This document shows positions 45,131 through 54,199 of a stretch of DNA of 64,000 nt, one piece after another. The position numbers and the translations under genes are program-made. The notes beneath the pieces were generated by a model. That model was given only the letters and a program-made list of their open reading frames with translations, searched no databases and was not told the origin of the DNA. This stretch comes from Bacteroidales bacterium (GTDB lineage: Bacteria; Bacteroidota; Bacteroidia; Bacteroidales; UBA932), in contig JAGBAO010000009.1 in the NCBI GenBank assembly GCA_017938925.1, positions 62,001-126,000 on the forward strand. The letters run 5' to 3'. The first letter of the stretch is position 1, and each line of letters begins with the position of its first letter.

Positions 45131-45301
45131 TTAGAATATCTGATCAAAATCGGTGAGCTCGTCACCCAAGGTAAGATTGTCTGCAGAAGAACCCGTCTGG
45201 CTGAAGCAGAGGACTCCTTCTGAATTGATATCCAAAGCATTACACTCTGGACGGCAGTATGAAGGCTTCTTCATTCCTGCATGGTTGTCAGTTTTAATCA
45301 T
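45131..45301 (-). CDS. Small 56-residue peptide upstream of the repeat lipoproteins
   Basis: A complete short gene: ATG at 45301, TAA at 45131. The product starts MIKTDNHAGMKKPSYCRPEC and continues NALDINSEGVLCFSQTGSSA, then an acidic tail ending LTDFDQIF. It has three Cys, no signal peptide and no membrane segment. It exactly fills the gap between the phosphatase stop (11 bp away) and the large lipoprotein start (11 bp away), which supports it being real. Short peptides with a similar KKP-Y...EGVLC...acidic-tail layout are, from memory, frequent beside fimbrillin-like genes in Bacteroidales. Function unknown. Confidence 0.6.
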   Translation of the reverse strand: MIKTDNHAGMKKPSYCRPECNALDINSEGVLCFSQTGSSADNLTLGDELTDFDQIF

Positions 45302-45312
45302 ATGATTTGTGT

Positions 45313-46582
45313 TTAGTTGTTTAATTTGCTTTCTATCTTCTTGGACACATCATCCCACCTGTAATATACACCTTGAACCGGAGTCAGGCCGGAGATCCGG
45401 GATTCCTTCTCGTTGACCAGAACCTTGACCAGCACATCCTTGCCCTTGGCTTCATAGAAGATCACCTGAAGGTTTGCACACATAGGGACAACGTCAGCAG
45501 CATTCCATTCCTTATGGGCTCTTTCCACCTCAAAGACAGGGAAGCCGTCCAGTCCCAGCAGAGTGCACAGCGGCGTGAAACCGGAATCATGGATGAACCT
45601 GAGATCTGCCGCCACATCGGAATCCTCCTTCAATGCATCCTGAGCCTTGTCCAGAAGGTCATTCGCGAGACGTTCTCCCTTGAGGCTGTTATATTTCCCG
45701 TACTCAGTCGAGAGTCCCACCTTGGCATACCTGTATGCATTGCCGACTGCCACGCATGCGGTCAGTTCCTCTATCGGAATCAGAGGAGTCAGATCGATAT
45801 TCATAAAGTCAAGGTCGAAGGCAATAGCCCAGAAGTAATACAGACCCATCTCCACCTTGTAAGGGTCATCCACCAATCCCATCATTCTTTGAGGATCGGT
45901 GAAATACTGGGCAAAAAGAGTCTCCGGATGGAAGGTGCTCCTTCTGAGCGAATCCGTGATCCTGCCGACCTCCGGCATGAATTCGTCGGAAGTCCTGGCG
46001 CTTATGTAGGCATCGTTGTAACGTTTCCCTGCCAGATATGTGATGTCAAGAGACGGAGCATGGCTTGAGAGTTCTTCCGTGAAGTTAGCCATGCTGACGA
46101 GACAGCGCGGATATATCGAACTTATGCTGCGGACTGTCGTCCTTTTTCCGGATGTGAACACAGGTATTTCGCGTTCATACATCCTGGATGCAATACCCCT
46201 GTGCTCCCTTCCGCCAAGAGGGGCCAGTTCTCCGTACATCCCGGCATGCTCGGCATGAATTGCAGCTATTGCCGAATACAAAGAATCGCCTCGGGCAGTA
46301 AGCAGGCCTTCGGCCTTCGCTGCCTCGAAGCAATCGAGAGTCGGTTTCATGTTATGCGGTCCGGAGAAATACCGGGACCCGTGTCTTCCGAAATGGGAAA
46401 TATAGAAAGGTCTATAGCCTTTTAGAGGTTCAGAATAAGTCTGCCCCCCTATCAGAAAAATAAGGTCTGTAGATGCCTGCTCCATCTTTCGGATCATCAA
46501 GCATCCGCTGCTGAGTGATCTGCGCAGAAAGCAGCCCCGGGAACAGCAGAATCAGAATCGTGGTTATCAGTTTAAAATCCAT
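45313..46582 (-). pseudogene. Histidine acid phosphatase (phytase/MINPP-like), split by a frameshift in a G6 tract
   Basis: The main frame holds a clade-2 histidine phosphatase: the nucleophile motif FGRHGSRYF early and the proton-donor FIHDSG late. That frame has no proper start or signal peptide. A second frame from ATG 46582 supplies one (MDFKLITTILILLFPGLLSA, then QITQQRMLDDPKDGAGIYRP) but stops soon after. The two join exactly if the run of six G (minus strand, 46444-46449) is read as five, giving YFSDRGQTYSEPLKG. So the gene is one base out of frame. Explanations are a real mutation, phase-variable slippage or a homopolymer sequencing error. Intact relatives dephosphorylate inositol phosphates or other phosphomonoesters outside the inner membrane. 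Confidence 0.85.
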
Positions 46583-46626
46583 ACCCTTGAAAATCAACAC
46601 GTAAAGTTAATATTTTTTTTGAATAA

Positions 46627-47817
46627 TCAAAACGGTAGTTCAACCACAGGATGCCTGTCCGACCTGCAGTACATGTTGAGCACCTCAAACTTCAACGCAT
46701 GTTCCTTTTTCCCGACCTTGAATCTGAGAGAGGTGAAAGGGTTCAGGCGCTGCCAGTTCGCGTTTTTACACTGGATTATATAAGGTATAGATGTGAGATT
46801 CGTCAGGAGCAGTTCCGTGCCGGAGCTGGTCCTGCGTATGATCTCCATCTTCATGCCGGCAGCAAAGAAGTCTTTGAGGAGCTGTTCCTCACCACACAGG
46901 GTTCCGAAACCGGCGGCAATGGTACGCTTTGCCTCAAGTGCCTCCCTGACCGACTCCATGGTCTTGTCTTTTGCAAGGATAAGAGTCATGGGACGCATGT
47001 TGCCACCGTTTCTGTATTTGCTCGCCGTGCCCGCATGCACATCCGTACATGCGGCGATGAAAAGTCCTCTGTCCTGCACCCTGTCGATGATGCCTGGATA
47101 GAAGGCAGACCCGTTCATGACTTCCACACCGTCGATCAGGCCTTCGTCATAAGCCGCTCTCTCGACTTCGGTGTAGTCTATGTCAGTGCGTCTGTACCCG
47201 GGATGGTTGTGCATCACAAGCGCACCCTGAGCCTTGGCATTGCGGATTGAGGTCAGCGGATCCGGATCGTAGATTTCGTTGTTATCTTTGGTAAAGAGAG
47301 CATTGAAATGGCCTATTGTGGCTCCGCATCTGGATATTTCCGTACCAGGAATCACAAGAATTCCATATTTCTCAGCCTCCTTCTGTGCAAGTCTGGATGA
47401 GAAGTTCAGGTCCACCATTATGCTTCCCTTCGGCGTCGGCTCCAGGGCGATGAACGTATTCACTCCTTTCGGATATTCGTCTGAAACATATTTCTGGAGA
47501 TATTCCACAAGGATGTCCTCCACGACACGGCCTTCGATATGGTCCGTCATGGCCAGAATGTCAAGTCCGTCCTCCCAGGCCTCCTCGACACGGAACTTCG
47601 GCATGACTGAACCGTCAGAAAAGAGCGTATGCGTGTGAAGGTCAGCTTTATATACATTATAACCATTGACAGTCGGGAGTATAATCTCCTGCCTGAACGG
47701 TTCCACCTTTCCCATATGGCGGAGAATTTCGGGATTTTTGCTATCCTGATAATGAATCTGGGCCCCTGCCGTCAGAGGCAGTATCGATGCACAGATGATA
47801 GCGAGCATTTTTCTCAT
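46627..47817 (-). CDS. Secreted PHP-domain metal-dependent phosphoesterase
   Basis: Protein of 396 residues with a signal peptide (MRKMLAIICASILPLTAGAQ), first gene of the long minus-strand operon. PHP-domain metal ligands are all visible: H61 and H63 (ADLHTHTLFSDG), D92/H93 (MTDHIEGR), E160 (IPGTE), H170, H203/H205 (MHNHPG), and D259/H261 (TDVHAG). PHP proteins hydrolyse phosphomonoesters or phosphodiesters with a trinuclear metal centre. Exported examples are uncommon compared with cytosolic histidinol-phosphatase or polymerase-linked ones. The C-terminal 110 residues form an extra beta-domain. A strong promoter lies 25 bp upstream. Confidence 0.88.
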   Translation of the reverse strand: MRKMLAIICASILPLTAGAQIHYQDSKNPEILRHMGKVEPFRQEIILPTVNGYNVYKADLHTHTLFSDGSVMPKFRVEEAWEDGLDILAMTDHIEGRVVEDILVEYLQKYVSDEYPKGVNTFIALEPTPKGSIMVDLNFSSRLAQKEAEKYGILVIPGTEISRCGATIGHFNALFTKDNNEIYDPDPLTSIRNAKAQGALVMHNHPGYRRTDIDYTEVERAAYDEGLIDGVEVMNGSAFYPGIIDRVQDRGLFIAACTDVHAGTASKYRNGGNMRPMTLILAKDKTMESVREALEAKRTIAAGFGTLCGEEQLLKDFFAAGMKMEIIRRTSSGTELLLTNLTSIPYIIQCKNANWQRLNPFTSLRFKVGKKEHALKFEVLNMYCRSDRHPVVELPF

Positions 47818-47841
47818 AATTCCAGGTTTTTCAAATCTTCA

Positions 47842-47872
47842 CAAAAGTAATCAGAAATCCGGATAACGCAAA
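47842..47872 (-). promoter_or_regulatory. Promoter of the long minus-strand polysaccharide operon
   Basis: Minus strand: TTTG (47869-47872), a 19-nt spacer, TACTTTTG (47842-47849), matching the Bacteroides consensus exactly. The start codon at 47817 follows 25 bp later, giving a very short leader. I saw no ECF-sigma, HTCS or SusR-like regulator gene in the window for this locus. Confidence 0.7.
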
Positions 47873-47965
47873 TATTTTTCATGTTTTTTCAACAAAAATC
47901 CAAAATCAGCCAATAAGTTTTTATCTTTTTTCACTTTAAAAACATTAAAATAGCAAAAGTTTTCA

Positions 47966-47973
47966 TATTTTTG
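47966..47973 (+). promoter_or_regulatory. -7 element of the SGNH-araD-araM operon
   Basis: TATTTTTG matches TAnnTTTG, 25 bp before the ATG at 47998. No good TTTG is visible at the -33 position. It is divergent from the 47842-47872 promoter, with about 90 bp of AT-rich DNA between them. That DNA could hold a shared operator, for example for the DeoR protein nearby. Confidence 0.55.
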
Positions 47974-47997
47974 CCGCGCAATAAACAAATAAACATT

Positions 47998-49074
47998 ATG
48001 AAAACGTTTCTCCTTGTAGTGCTGACGTTTCTCACGACGTTGGCGAATGCTCAGACAAAGTTCGTCTTCACGGAAGCATCCGAGCTCAATCTGATCGGAA
48101 AGATCCATAAAGAGACCCCAAACCCTTATCACAGGGTGGACACAGTGAAATATAAGGGATTCACAGAAAGGGAAAACCGTCAGGTGAGATGTCCGGCCGG
48201 ACTTGCGGTGCTTTTCAAGACCAACTCCACAACCATCTCGGTCAAGACGACATTCGGATGGGAATATGAAGGCCTTACCACCACTCCGCTCGCTTACCGC
48301 GGATACGACCTATATATCATAGACAACGGAAAATGGCGCTTTGCGGCAGCTAAAGCCCACGATTTCGGTTCTGATGGAAAGAATAAGGTGCTGATCAGCA
48401 ACATGGACGGCCAGATGAAGGAATGCATGCTCTATCTTCCCATATATTCGGAAGTCAATTCAGTACAGATCGGTGTGGAAGAAGGGGCTGTCCTGGAATA
48501 TATGGAATCCCCGTTCCGTCATCGCATCGGAATATTCGGCTCGAGCTACACCCATGGAGTGAGCACCAGCCGTGCCGGCATGAGCTACCCGATGCAGCTG
48601 ATGAGATGGACAGGACTGCAGTTCCTCAGCCTCGGCTGCAGCGGAAACTGCAAGATGCAGCCATACTTCGCTGATGTGCTCTGCGATGCGGAGGTGGACG
48701 CTCTGGTCTTTGACGCATTCTCCAATCCTAATGCACAGATGATCCAGGAGAGACTTTTTCCCTTCATCGAGCAGATACAGAAGGCTCATCCGGACATTCC
48801 GCTGATATTTCAGCAGACCATAGACCGGGAACAGCGCAATTTCGACCAGGCATCCGAAAAAAGGGAAAAGGCAAAGCAGGAGATGGCGGAAAAGATGATG
48901 AAGGAGGCCTGCAGGAAATATAAGAATATATATTTCATCCAGACCAATGCCACGGATGCCCATGAAGAGACTTCAGTAGATGGGGTCCATCCCGGGAACT
49001 ATGGCTACACGCTCTGGGCGAAGTCGATCGAAAAGCCACTCCTGAAGATCCTGAAGAAATACGGAATCAAATAA
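47998..49074 (+). CDS. Secreted SGNH/GDSL-family hydrolase (esterase)
   Basis: Protein of about 358 residues. The start at 47998 gives [19 protein letters not shown], a clean signal peptide; the in-frame ATG nine codons upstream lies over the promoter. The N-terminal 150 residues match the SGNH N-terminal beta-domain of Bacteroidetes esterases ([20 protein letters not shown]). The hydrolase domain follows, with IFGSSYTHG (nucleophile Ser), [11 protein letters not shown] (oxyanion Gly/Asn) and DGVHPGNYG (catalytic Asp-His). Relatives remove acyl groups from carbohydrates. It starts an operon with araD and araM. The ester substrate is unknown. Confidence 0.88.
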   Translation: MKTFLLVVLTFLTTLANAQTKFVFTEASELNLIGKIHKETPNPYHRVDTVKYKGFTERENRQVRCPAGLAVLFKTNSTTISVKTTFGWEYEGLTTTPLAYRGYDLYIIDNGKWRFAAAKAHDFGSDGKNKVLISNMDGQMKECMLYLPIYSEVNSVQIGVEEGAVLEYMESPFRHRIGIFGSSYTHGVSTSRAGMSYPMQLMRWTGLQFLSLGCSGNCKMQPYFADVLCDAEVDALVFDAFSNPNAQMIQERLFPFIEQIQKAHPDIPLIFQQTIDREQRNFDQASEKREKAKQEMAEKMMKEACRKYKNIYFIQTNATDAHEETSVDGVHPGNYGYTLWAKSIEKPLLKILKKYGIK

Positions 49075-49085
49075 TCTTTATAATC

Positions 49086-49775
49086 ATGTTGGAAAATTTG
49101 AAACAGGAGGTCCTGAAGGCGAACCTTGACCTCGTAAAACACAACCTTGTCGTCCTGACATGGGGCAACGCATCAGCAATCGACAGGGAATCCGGTCTTG
49201 TCGTGATAAAGCCGAGCGGAGTCGGATACGACGATATGAAGGCAGAGGACATGGTCGTCGTTGACCTTGACGGCAACGTGATGGAAGGTAGTCTGCGCCC
49301 GTCATCAGACACACCTACCCACCTGGCCATATACCGCCATTTTCCGGAAGTCGGAGGAGTTGTTCACACACACTCCACATATGCGACCGCATGGGCACAG
49401 GCAGGATTGCCCATCCCGAACATCGGCACCACACATGCGGACACCTTCCATCGCGATATACCTTGCACCCGGGAAATGAGCAGCAGACAGATTTCGGAGG
49501 CATACGAGGCCGCTACCGGGGACATCATTGCCGACGCATTCAAGGGAATGGATCCGATGCACACTCCTGCTGTACTTGTCAGACACCATGGACCTTTTAC
49601 CTGGGGCAGAAGCGCATCCGATGCAGTCCACAATGCGGTGGTGCTGGAAGAAGTCGCCCATATGGCATCCATTACAGTAGCTCTGAATCCGAATGTGGAG
49701 ATGAATGCAGACCTGGTGGAAAAACACTATGAGCGCAAGCATGGTGCAAACGCATATTATGGCCAGAAGAAATAA
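49086..49775 (+). CDS. araD: L-ribulose-5-phosphate 4-epimerase
   Basis: Class II aldolase-fold epimerase of 229 residues, interconverting L-ribulose 5-phosphate and D-xylulose 5-phosphate in the cytosol. Zinc ligands H94, H96 (VVHTHSTYA) and H168 ([10 protein letters not shown]) are present. The phosphate-binding GNAS and SSDTPTH motifs, [11 protein letters not shown] with the catalytic Asp, and the C-terminal Tyr in HGANAYYGQ are also there, so it should be active. Length is as in Escherichia coli AraD. It is 11 bp after the esterase gene and 15 bp before araM. The isomerase and kinase of arabinose use (araA, araB) are not in the window. Confidence 0.92.
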   Translation: MLENLKQEVLKANLDLVKHNLVVLTWGNASAIDRESGLVVIKPSGVGYDDMKAEDMVVVDLDGNVMEGSLRPSSDTPTHLAIYRHFPEVGGVVHTHSTYATAWAQAGLPIPNIGTTHADTFHRDIPCTREMSSRQISEAYEAATGDIIADAFKGMDPMHTPAVLVRHHGPFTWGRSASDAVHNAVVLEEVAHMASITVALNPNVEMNADLVEKHYERKHGANAYYGQKK

Positions 49776-49790
49776 CTTAACGCAAAGACA

Positions 49791-51128
49791 ATGACGAAAA
49801 TTGAAAGTGCACTTCAACGCACAACCGACACGAAAGACCTGATTATCGGAGCCGGCGTGGTGTCCCGCACAGCTGAAATGTTCACCAGACTTTTTCCAGG
49901 ACAGAAGGCTGTAATTGTGGCAGACCGCAACACTTGGGAAGTGGCAGGCAAAGCTGTGTATAATTCATTGGCTGGGGCTTCGGTACAACAGGAAGAGCCG
50001 TTCATATTCATGGATGAAGATCTGTATGCCGAGTGGAAATATGTAGAGGAGCTGCAGGCACACCTGCGCGGTCTGAATGCAATACCGGTCGCCGTGGGAT
50101 CCGGCGTGATAAACGATCTCACAAAATACGTTTCCCACACACTCGGACGCAGATACATGTGCGTCGGCACTGCTGCCTCCATGGACGGCTACACTGCATA
50201 CGGCTCCTCGATCACCATCAACGGCAACAAACAGACAGTGGACTGTCCGGCGCCGTACGGATTTGTAATGGACTCCGAAATAGCAGCTGCCGCTCCTAAG
50301 GAACTTGCCGCATCGGGATATGCCGACCTCATCGCAAAGATTCCGGCCGGTGCCGACTGGATGCTTGCCGACGCCACCGGCAACGAGCCTGTCGACCGAT
50401 TCGCATGGGACGTTGTGCAGGATGGCCTGCATGATGCTCTTGGCGATCCCGCTGCCGTATTTGCCGGAGACATCGCCAAGACAGAGGCCTTGTCGGAAGG
50501 ACTGCTGATGAGCGGCTTTGCCATGCAGGCGATTCAGTCCAGCAGACCAGCCTCAGGCACGGAACATCAATTCTCGCATTGCTGGGATATGGAAGATCTC
50601 TGCTTCGAAGGAAAGCACGTATCACATGGGTTCAAGGTCGGAATCGGCACTTTAGCCTCAACCGCATCGCTGGAATACCTGCTGGAGCAGGATATAGAAA
50701 ATCTGGACATAGACAGATGCATCGCTGCATGGAAGTCATGGGAAGAGCAAGAAAAGGAAATCCGCAATGTCTTTGACGGCATGCCGGGTCACATAGCCCG
50801 CGGCCTGAAGGAATCCCGTGAAAAGTATGTCGACAAGACTGAACTTCGCAGACAGCTGGAAAGCCTCAAGGCCGCATGGCCCGCCCTGAAAGAAGACATA
50901 CGCAAACAGATCATCCCGTATGCCCAGGTCCGCGAGAACCTCCGTCTGGCAGGTGCCCCATATGAGCCGGAGCACATCGGTGTTTCACGCGAACGCATGC
51001 GCAGGACGTTCTCCTATATCCCGTACATGCGAAGCCGGTTTGCGAACATCGACATCATCTACCGATGCGGTTTCATGCCAGGCCTGATGGAACACCTTTT
51101 CGGGAAAAATGGAATATGGGAAGTCTGA
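49791..51128 (+). CDS. araM: sn-Glycerol-1-phosphate dehydrogenase (AraM/EgsA type)
   Basis: Protein of 445 residues of the iron-alcohol-dehydrogenase/dehydroquinate-synthase fold. The NAD-binding loop is VGSGVINDLTKYVS (102-115). Metal ligands fit D179 (GYADLIAK), H259 (GTEHQFSH) and H279 (HVSHGFKVGIG). Bacillus subtilis AraM reduces dihydroxyacetone phosphate to sn-glycerol 1-phosphate and also lies beside araD in the arabinose operon. Here it could instead oxidise glycerol 1-phosphate from degraded phospholipid or teichoic-type polymers, which would fit the phosphoester-rich locus next door. That link is inference. Its last codons lie inside a palindromic terminator. Confidence 0.88.
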   Translation: MTKIESALQRTTDTKDLIIGAGVVSRTAEMFTRLFPGQKAVIVADRNTWEVAGKAVYNSLAGASVQQEEPFIFMDEDLYAEWKYVEELQAHLRGLNAIPVAVGSGVINDLTKYVSHTLGRRYMCVGTAASMDGYTAYGSSITINGNKQTVDCPAPYGFVMDSEIAAAAPKELAASGYADLIAKIPAGADWMLADATGNEPVDRFAWDVVQDGLHDALGDPAAVFAGDIAKTEALSEGLLMSGFAMQAIQSSRPASGTEHQFSHCWDMEDLCFEGKHVSHGFKVGIGTLASTASLEYLLEQDIENLDIDRCIAAWKSWEEQEKEIRNVFDGMPGHIARGLKESREKYVDKTELRRQLESLKAAWPALKEDIRKQIIPYAQVRENLRLAGAPYEPEHIGVSRERMRRTFSYIPYMRSRFANIDIIYRCGFMPGLMEHLFGKNGIWEV

Positions 51129-51150
51129 GAGGACTTCCCATATTCCATTT
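51107..51150. terminator. Bidirectional palindromic terminator with araM's stop codon in its loop
   Basis: Perfect 19-bp arms (51107-51125 and 51132-51150) around a 6-nt loop TGAGAG. The stop TGA of the plus-strand araM gene is the first three loop bases. The stop of the minus-strand DeoR gene begins at the right edge (51149-51151). An A/T tract ends each arm, so it can terminate both converging transcripts. Confidence 0.85.
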
Positions 51151-51916
51151 ACTCTGCTATAATCACTTCCACTCCCAAGGCTTCAATCCTGTCCTTGACA
51201 AGCGGATTTATTCCGGCATCCGTAACCAGGATATCCACTTCTTCCATCGAGCAGATCCGGCCTATTCCGCACTTTCCTATCTTCGATGAATCCGCCAGAA
51301 GGATTCTCTGCTGGGCTACATCCATCATCGCTTCAGTCAGACGTGCCTCTTCGATAATCGCACTGGTGACTCCGTCCTCGACACTGAAACCGCCACAGCT
51401 GAAGAATAATTTCGAGCACCTCACATTACGAAGGCCGTGAATGGTATACTCATCTCTGGTTGACATCGAGTTGCGATTGACGTGACCGCCAAGCGTCCAG
51501 AGATCTATGTCATACATCTCCGACATCAGAAATCCAAGCCTTACCGAAGGTGTCACCACCTTGAGAGATCCCTGAGGCTGAAGATGCTTCACAAAAGCTT
51601 CAATAGTGGATCCGGAGGTCACCGCCAAGGAATCATTCGGAGTGATGAGGGCTGCCGCCGCCTTGGCAATCCTGTCCTTCTCCTGCGGATTCTCCATATT
51701 CCTGTCATTCAGAGACAATTCTATAAGCTTCTCATGAACGATAGAGGCACCACCATGATTTCTACGCAGCAGATTAGCCTTTTCCATGATCCTGAAGTCC
51801 CTGCGGATTGTAGCTCCAGTCACATCCAGCTGATCCGCAAGATCCTGCACGGTGACAAAACCGTTCTTGTACAGCTGTTCCTTTATATAGAGGTGTCTCT
51901 CAGAAATATTTTTCAT
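51149..51916 (-). CDS. DeoR-family transcriptional regulator
   Basis: Regulator of 255 residues. The N-terminal winged helix-turn-helix (residues 5-60: VTVQDLADQLDVTGATIRRD, then LLRRNHGGA) is the DeoR signature. Residues 75-230 form the DeoRC sugar-phosphate sensor (AVTSGSTIEAFVKHL; DLWTLGGHVN; FFSCGGFSVEDG; LADSSKIGK). Members usually repress sugar operons and release DNA on binding a phosphorylated intermediate. It converges on the araD-araM operon and is its obvious candidate controller, sensing for instance a pentose phosphate or glycerol phosphate. A possible -7 box is at 51934-51941. Confidence 0.92.
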   Translation of the reverse strand: MKNISERHLYIKEQLYKNGFVTVQDLADQLDVTGATIRRDFRIMEKANLLRRNHGGASIVHEKLIELSLNDRNMENPQEKDRIAKAAAALITPNDSLAVTSGSTIEAFVKHLQPQGSLKVVTPSVRLGFLMSEMYDIDLWTLGGHVNRNSMSTRDEYTIHGLRNVRCSKLFFSCGGFSVEDGVTSAIIEEARLTEAMMDVAQQRILLADSSKIGKCGIGRICSMEEVDILVTDAGINPLVKDRIEALGVEVIIAE

Positions 51917-51933
51917 TGTGAGTCTAATTTCTA

Positions 51934-51941
51934 CAAAACTA
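51934..51941 (-). promoter_or_regulatory. -7 element of the DeoR-family gene
   Basis: TAGTTTTG on the minus strand matches TAnnTTTG, 18 bp before the start codon. No clear TTTG lies at the -33 position in the AT-rich upstream DNA, so the call rests on one box. Confidence 0.5.
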
Positions 51942-51957
51942 CAAAAAAAAATAATTA

Positions 51958-52018
51958 TAAATATTTAAATTGACGACTGAAGCAACTCAACATTGGAAAT
52001 CACAAAATGTGATATACT
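51958..52018 (+). pseudogene. Remnant of an ORF6N-domain gene
   Basis: In frame from about 51961 this stretch reads IFKLTTEATQHWKSQNVIY then stop. The intact ORF6N protein at 18070-18639 reads MFQLTTEETEHWKSQNVIS at the equivalent place. The DNA run ACATTGGAAATCACAAAATG and its continuation to GTGATAT is identical in both. A further scrap, ATGAGAGCTT at about 52030, matches the intact gene some 120 bp further on, which indicates an internal deletion. No start codon or full frame remains. The rest of 51917-52132 holds the DeoR promoter and the groEL terminator. Confidence 0.75.
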
Positions 52019-52071
52019 GATTTATGCATATGAGAGCTTGAGCTATCGGTGTCCGGTGCCCCCTGTCAAAA

Positions 52072-52110
52072 CATGCCAGACACCCCGAAAAACAGGATGT
52101 CTGGCACGCT
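52072..52110 (-). terminator. Terminator after groEL
   Basis: Hairpin with 10-11-bp arms (TGCCAGACA / TGTCTGGCA plus flanks) and loop CCCCGAAAAACAGGA. On the minus strand it is followed by TGTTTTGAC. Nearly identical to the hairpin at 18685-18725, including the loop. Confidence 0.8.
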
Positions 52111-52132
52111 TATGATGCTTTTCGTCGCCGGT

Positions 52133-53802
<1,670 letters not shown>

Positions 53803-53803
<1 letters not shown>

Positions 53804-54069
53804 TAAAGTATTGCCAATATGTCGGACTGTTTCATGATGAGGTAGTCCTTTCCCTCCACAGACACCTCTGTGCCTGCATATTTTCCATATATTACGACGT
53901 CGCCCACCTTCACTTCCATAGGCTCGTCCTTCTTTCCCGGGCCGGCCGCAACGACTGTGCCCTGCTGTGGTTTCTCCTTCGCTGTGTCAGGAATGTAGAG
54001 TCCTGATGCTGTCTGGGTCTCTGCGGCCTTTGGCTCGACTACGACCCTGTCTGCTAATGGTCTTATCAT
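53803..54069 (-). CDS. groS: Co-chaperonin GroES (10 kDa)
   Basis: Co-chaperonin of 88 residues that caps the GroEL ring. Conserved segments: [13 protein letters not shown] at the N-terminus, the mobile loop region ([20 protein letters not shown]), the VVAAGPGK turn, and the C-terminal strand [15 protein letters not shown]. Length and order match the family. The region upstream (54070-54149) shows no clear TAnnTTTG promoter and contains a dispersed-repeat fragment. Confidence 0.98.
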
Positions 54070-54104
54070 AATTATCTTAATGTTTTGTTGAATTTCTGGT
54101 TTAA

Positions 54105-54132
54105 AGATCCTTCGCTTCGCTCAGGATGACGG
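54105..54132. repeat. Dispersed-repeat-like fragment upstream of groES
   Basis: AGATCCTTCGCTTCGCTCAG followed by GATGACGGA matches the common Bacteroidales intergenic repeat layout (GATCCTTCG...CTCAGGATGACG). It lies in the groES 5' region, between the epimerase terminator and the groES start. Confidence 0.4.
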
Positions 54133-54148
54133 ATAGATATCGGACAAA

Positions 54149-54181
54149 CAAAATGCCAGTCCCGAGAGACTGACATTTTGT
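54149..54181 (-). terminator. Terminator after aldose epimerase
   Basis: Stem AAAATG(T)CAGTC / GACTGGCATTTT with loop TCTCGG (minus strand), with one bulged base, followed by TGTTTGT. It separates the epimerase transcript from groES. Confidence 0.75.
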
Positions 54182-54199
54182 CATATTTCTTATGACAGT

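Noticed and set aside
45025-45240. A 71-codon minus-strand frame overlapping the small peptide gene
   Set aside because: It overlaps both the 56-codon gene and the start of the large lipoprotein in another frame. The 56-codon frame fits the gap exactly and has a sensible start.
47851-48132. A 93-codon minus-strand frame over the divergent promoter region
   Set aside because: It covers both promoters and the signal peptide of the SGNH hydrolase, and its sequence is low-complexity Lys/Phe-rich, as expected for translated AT-rich intergenic DNA.
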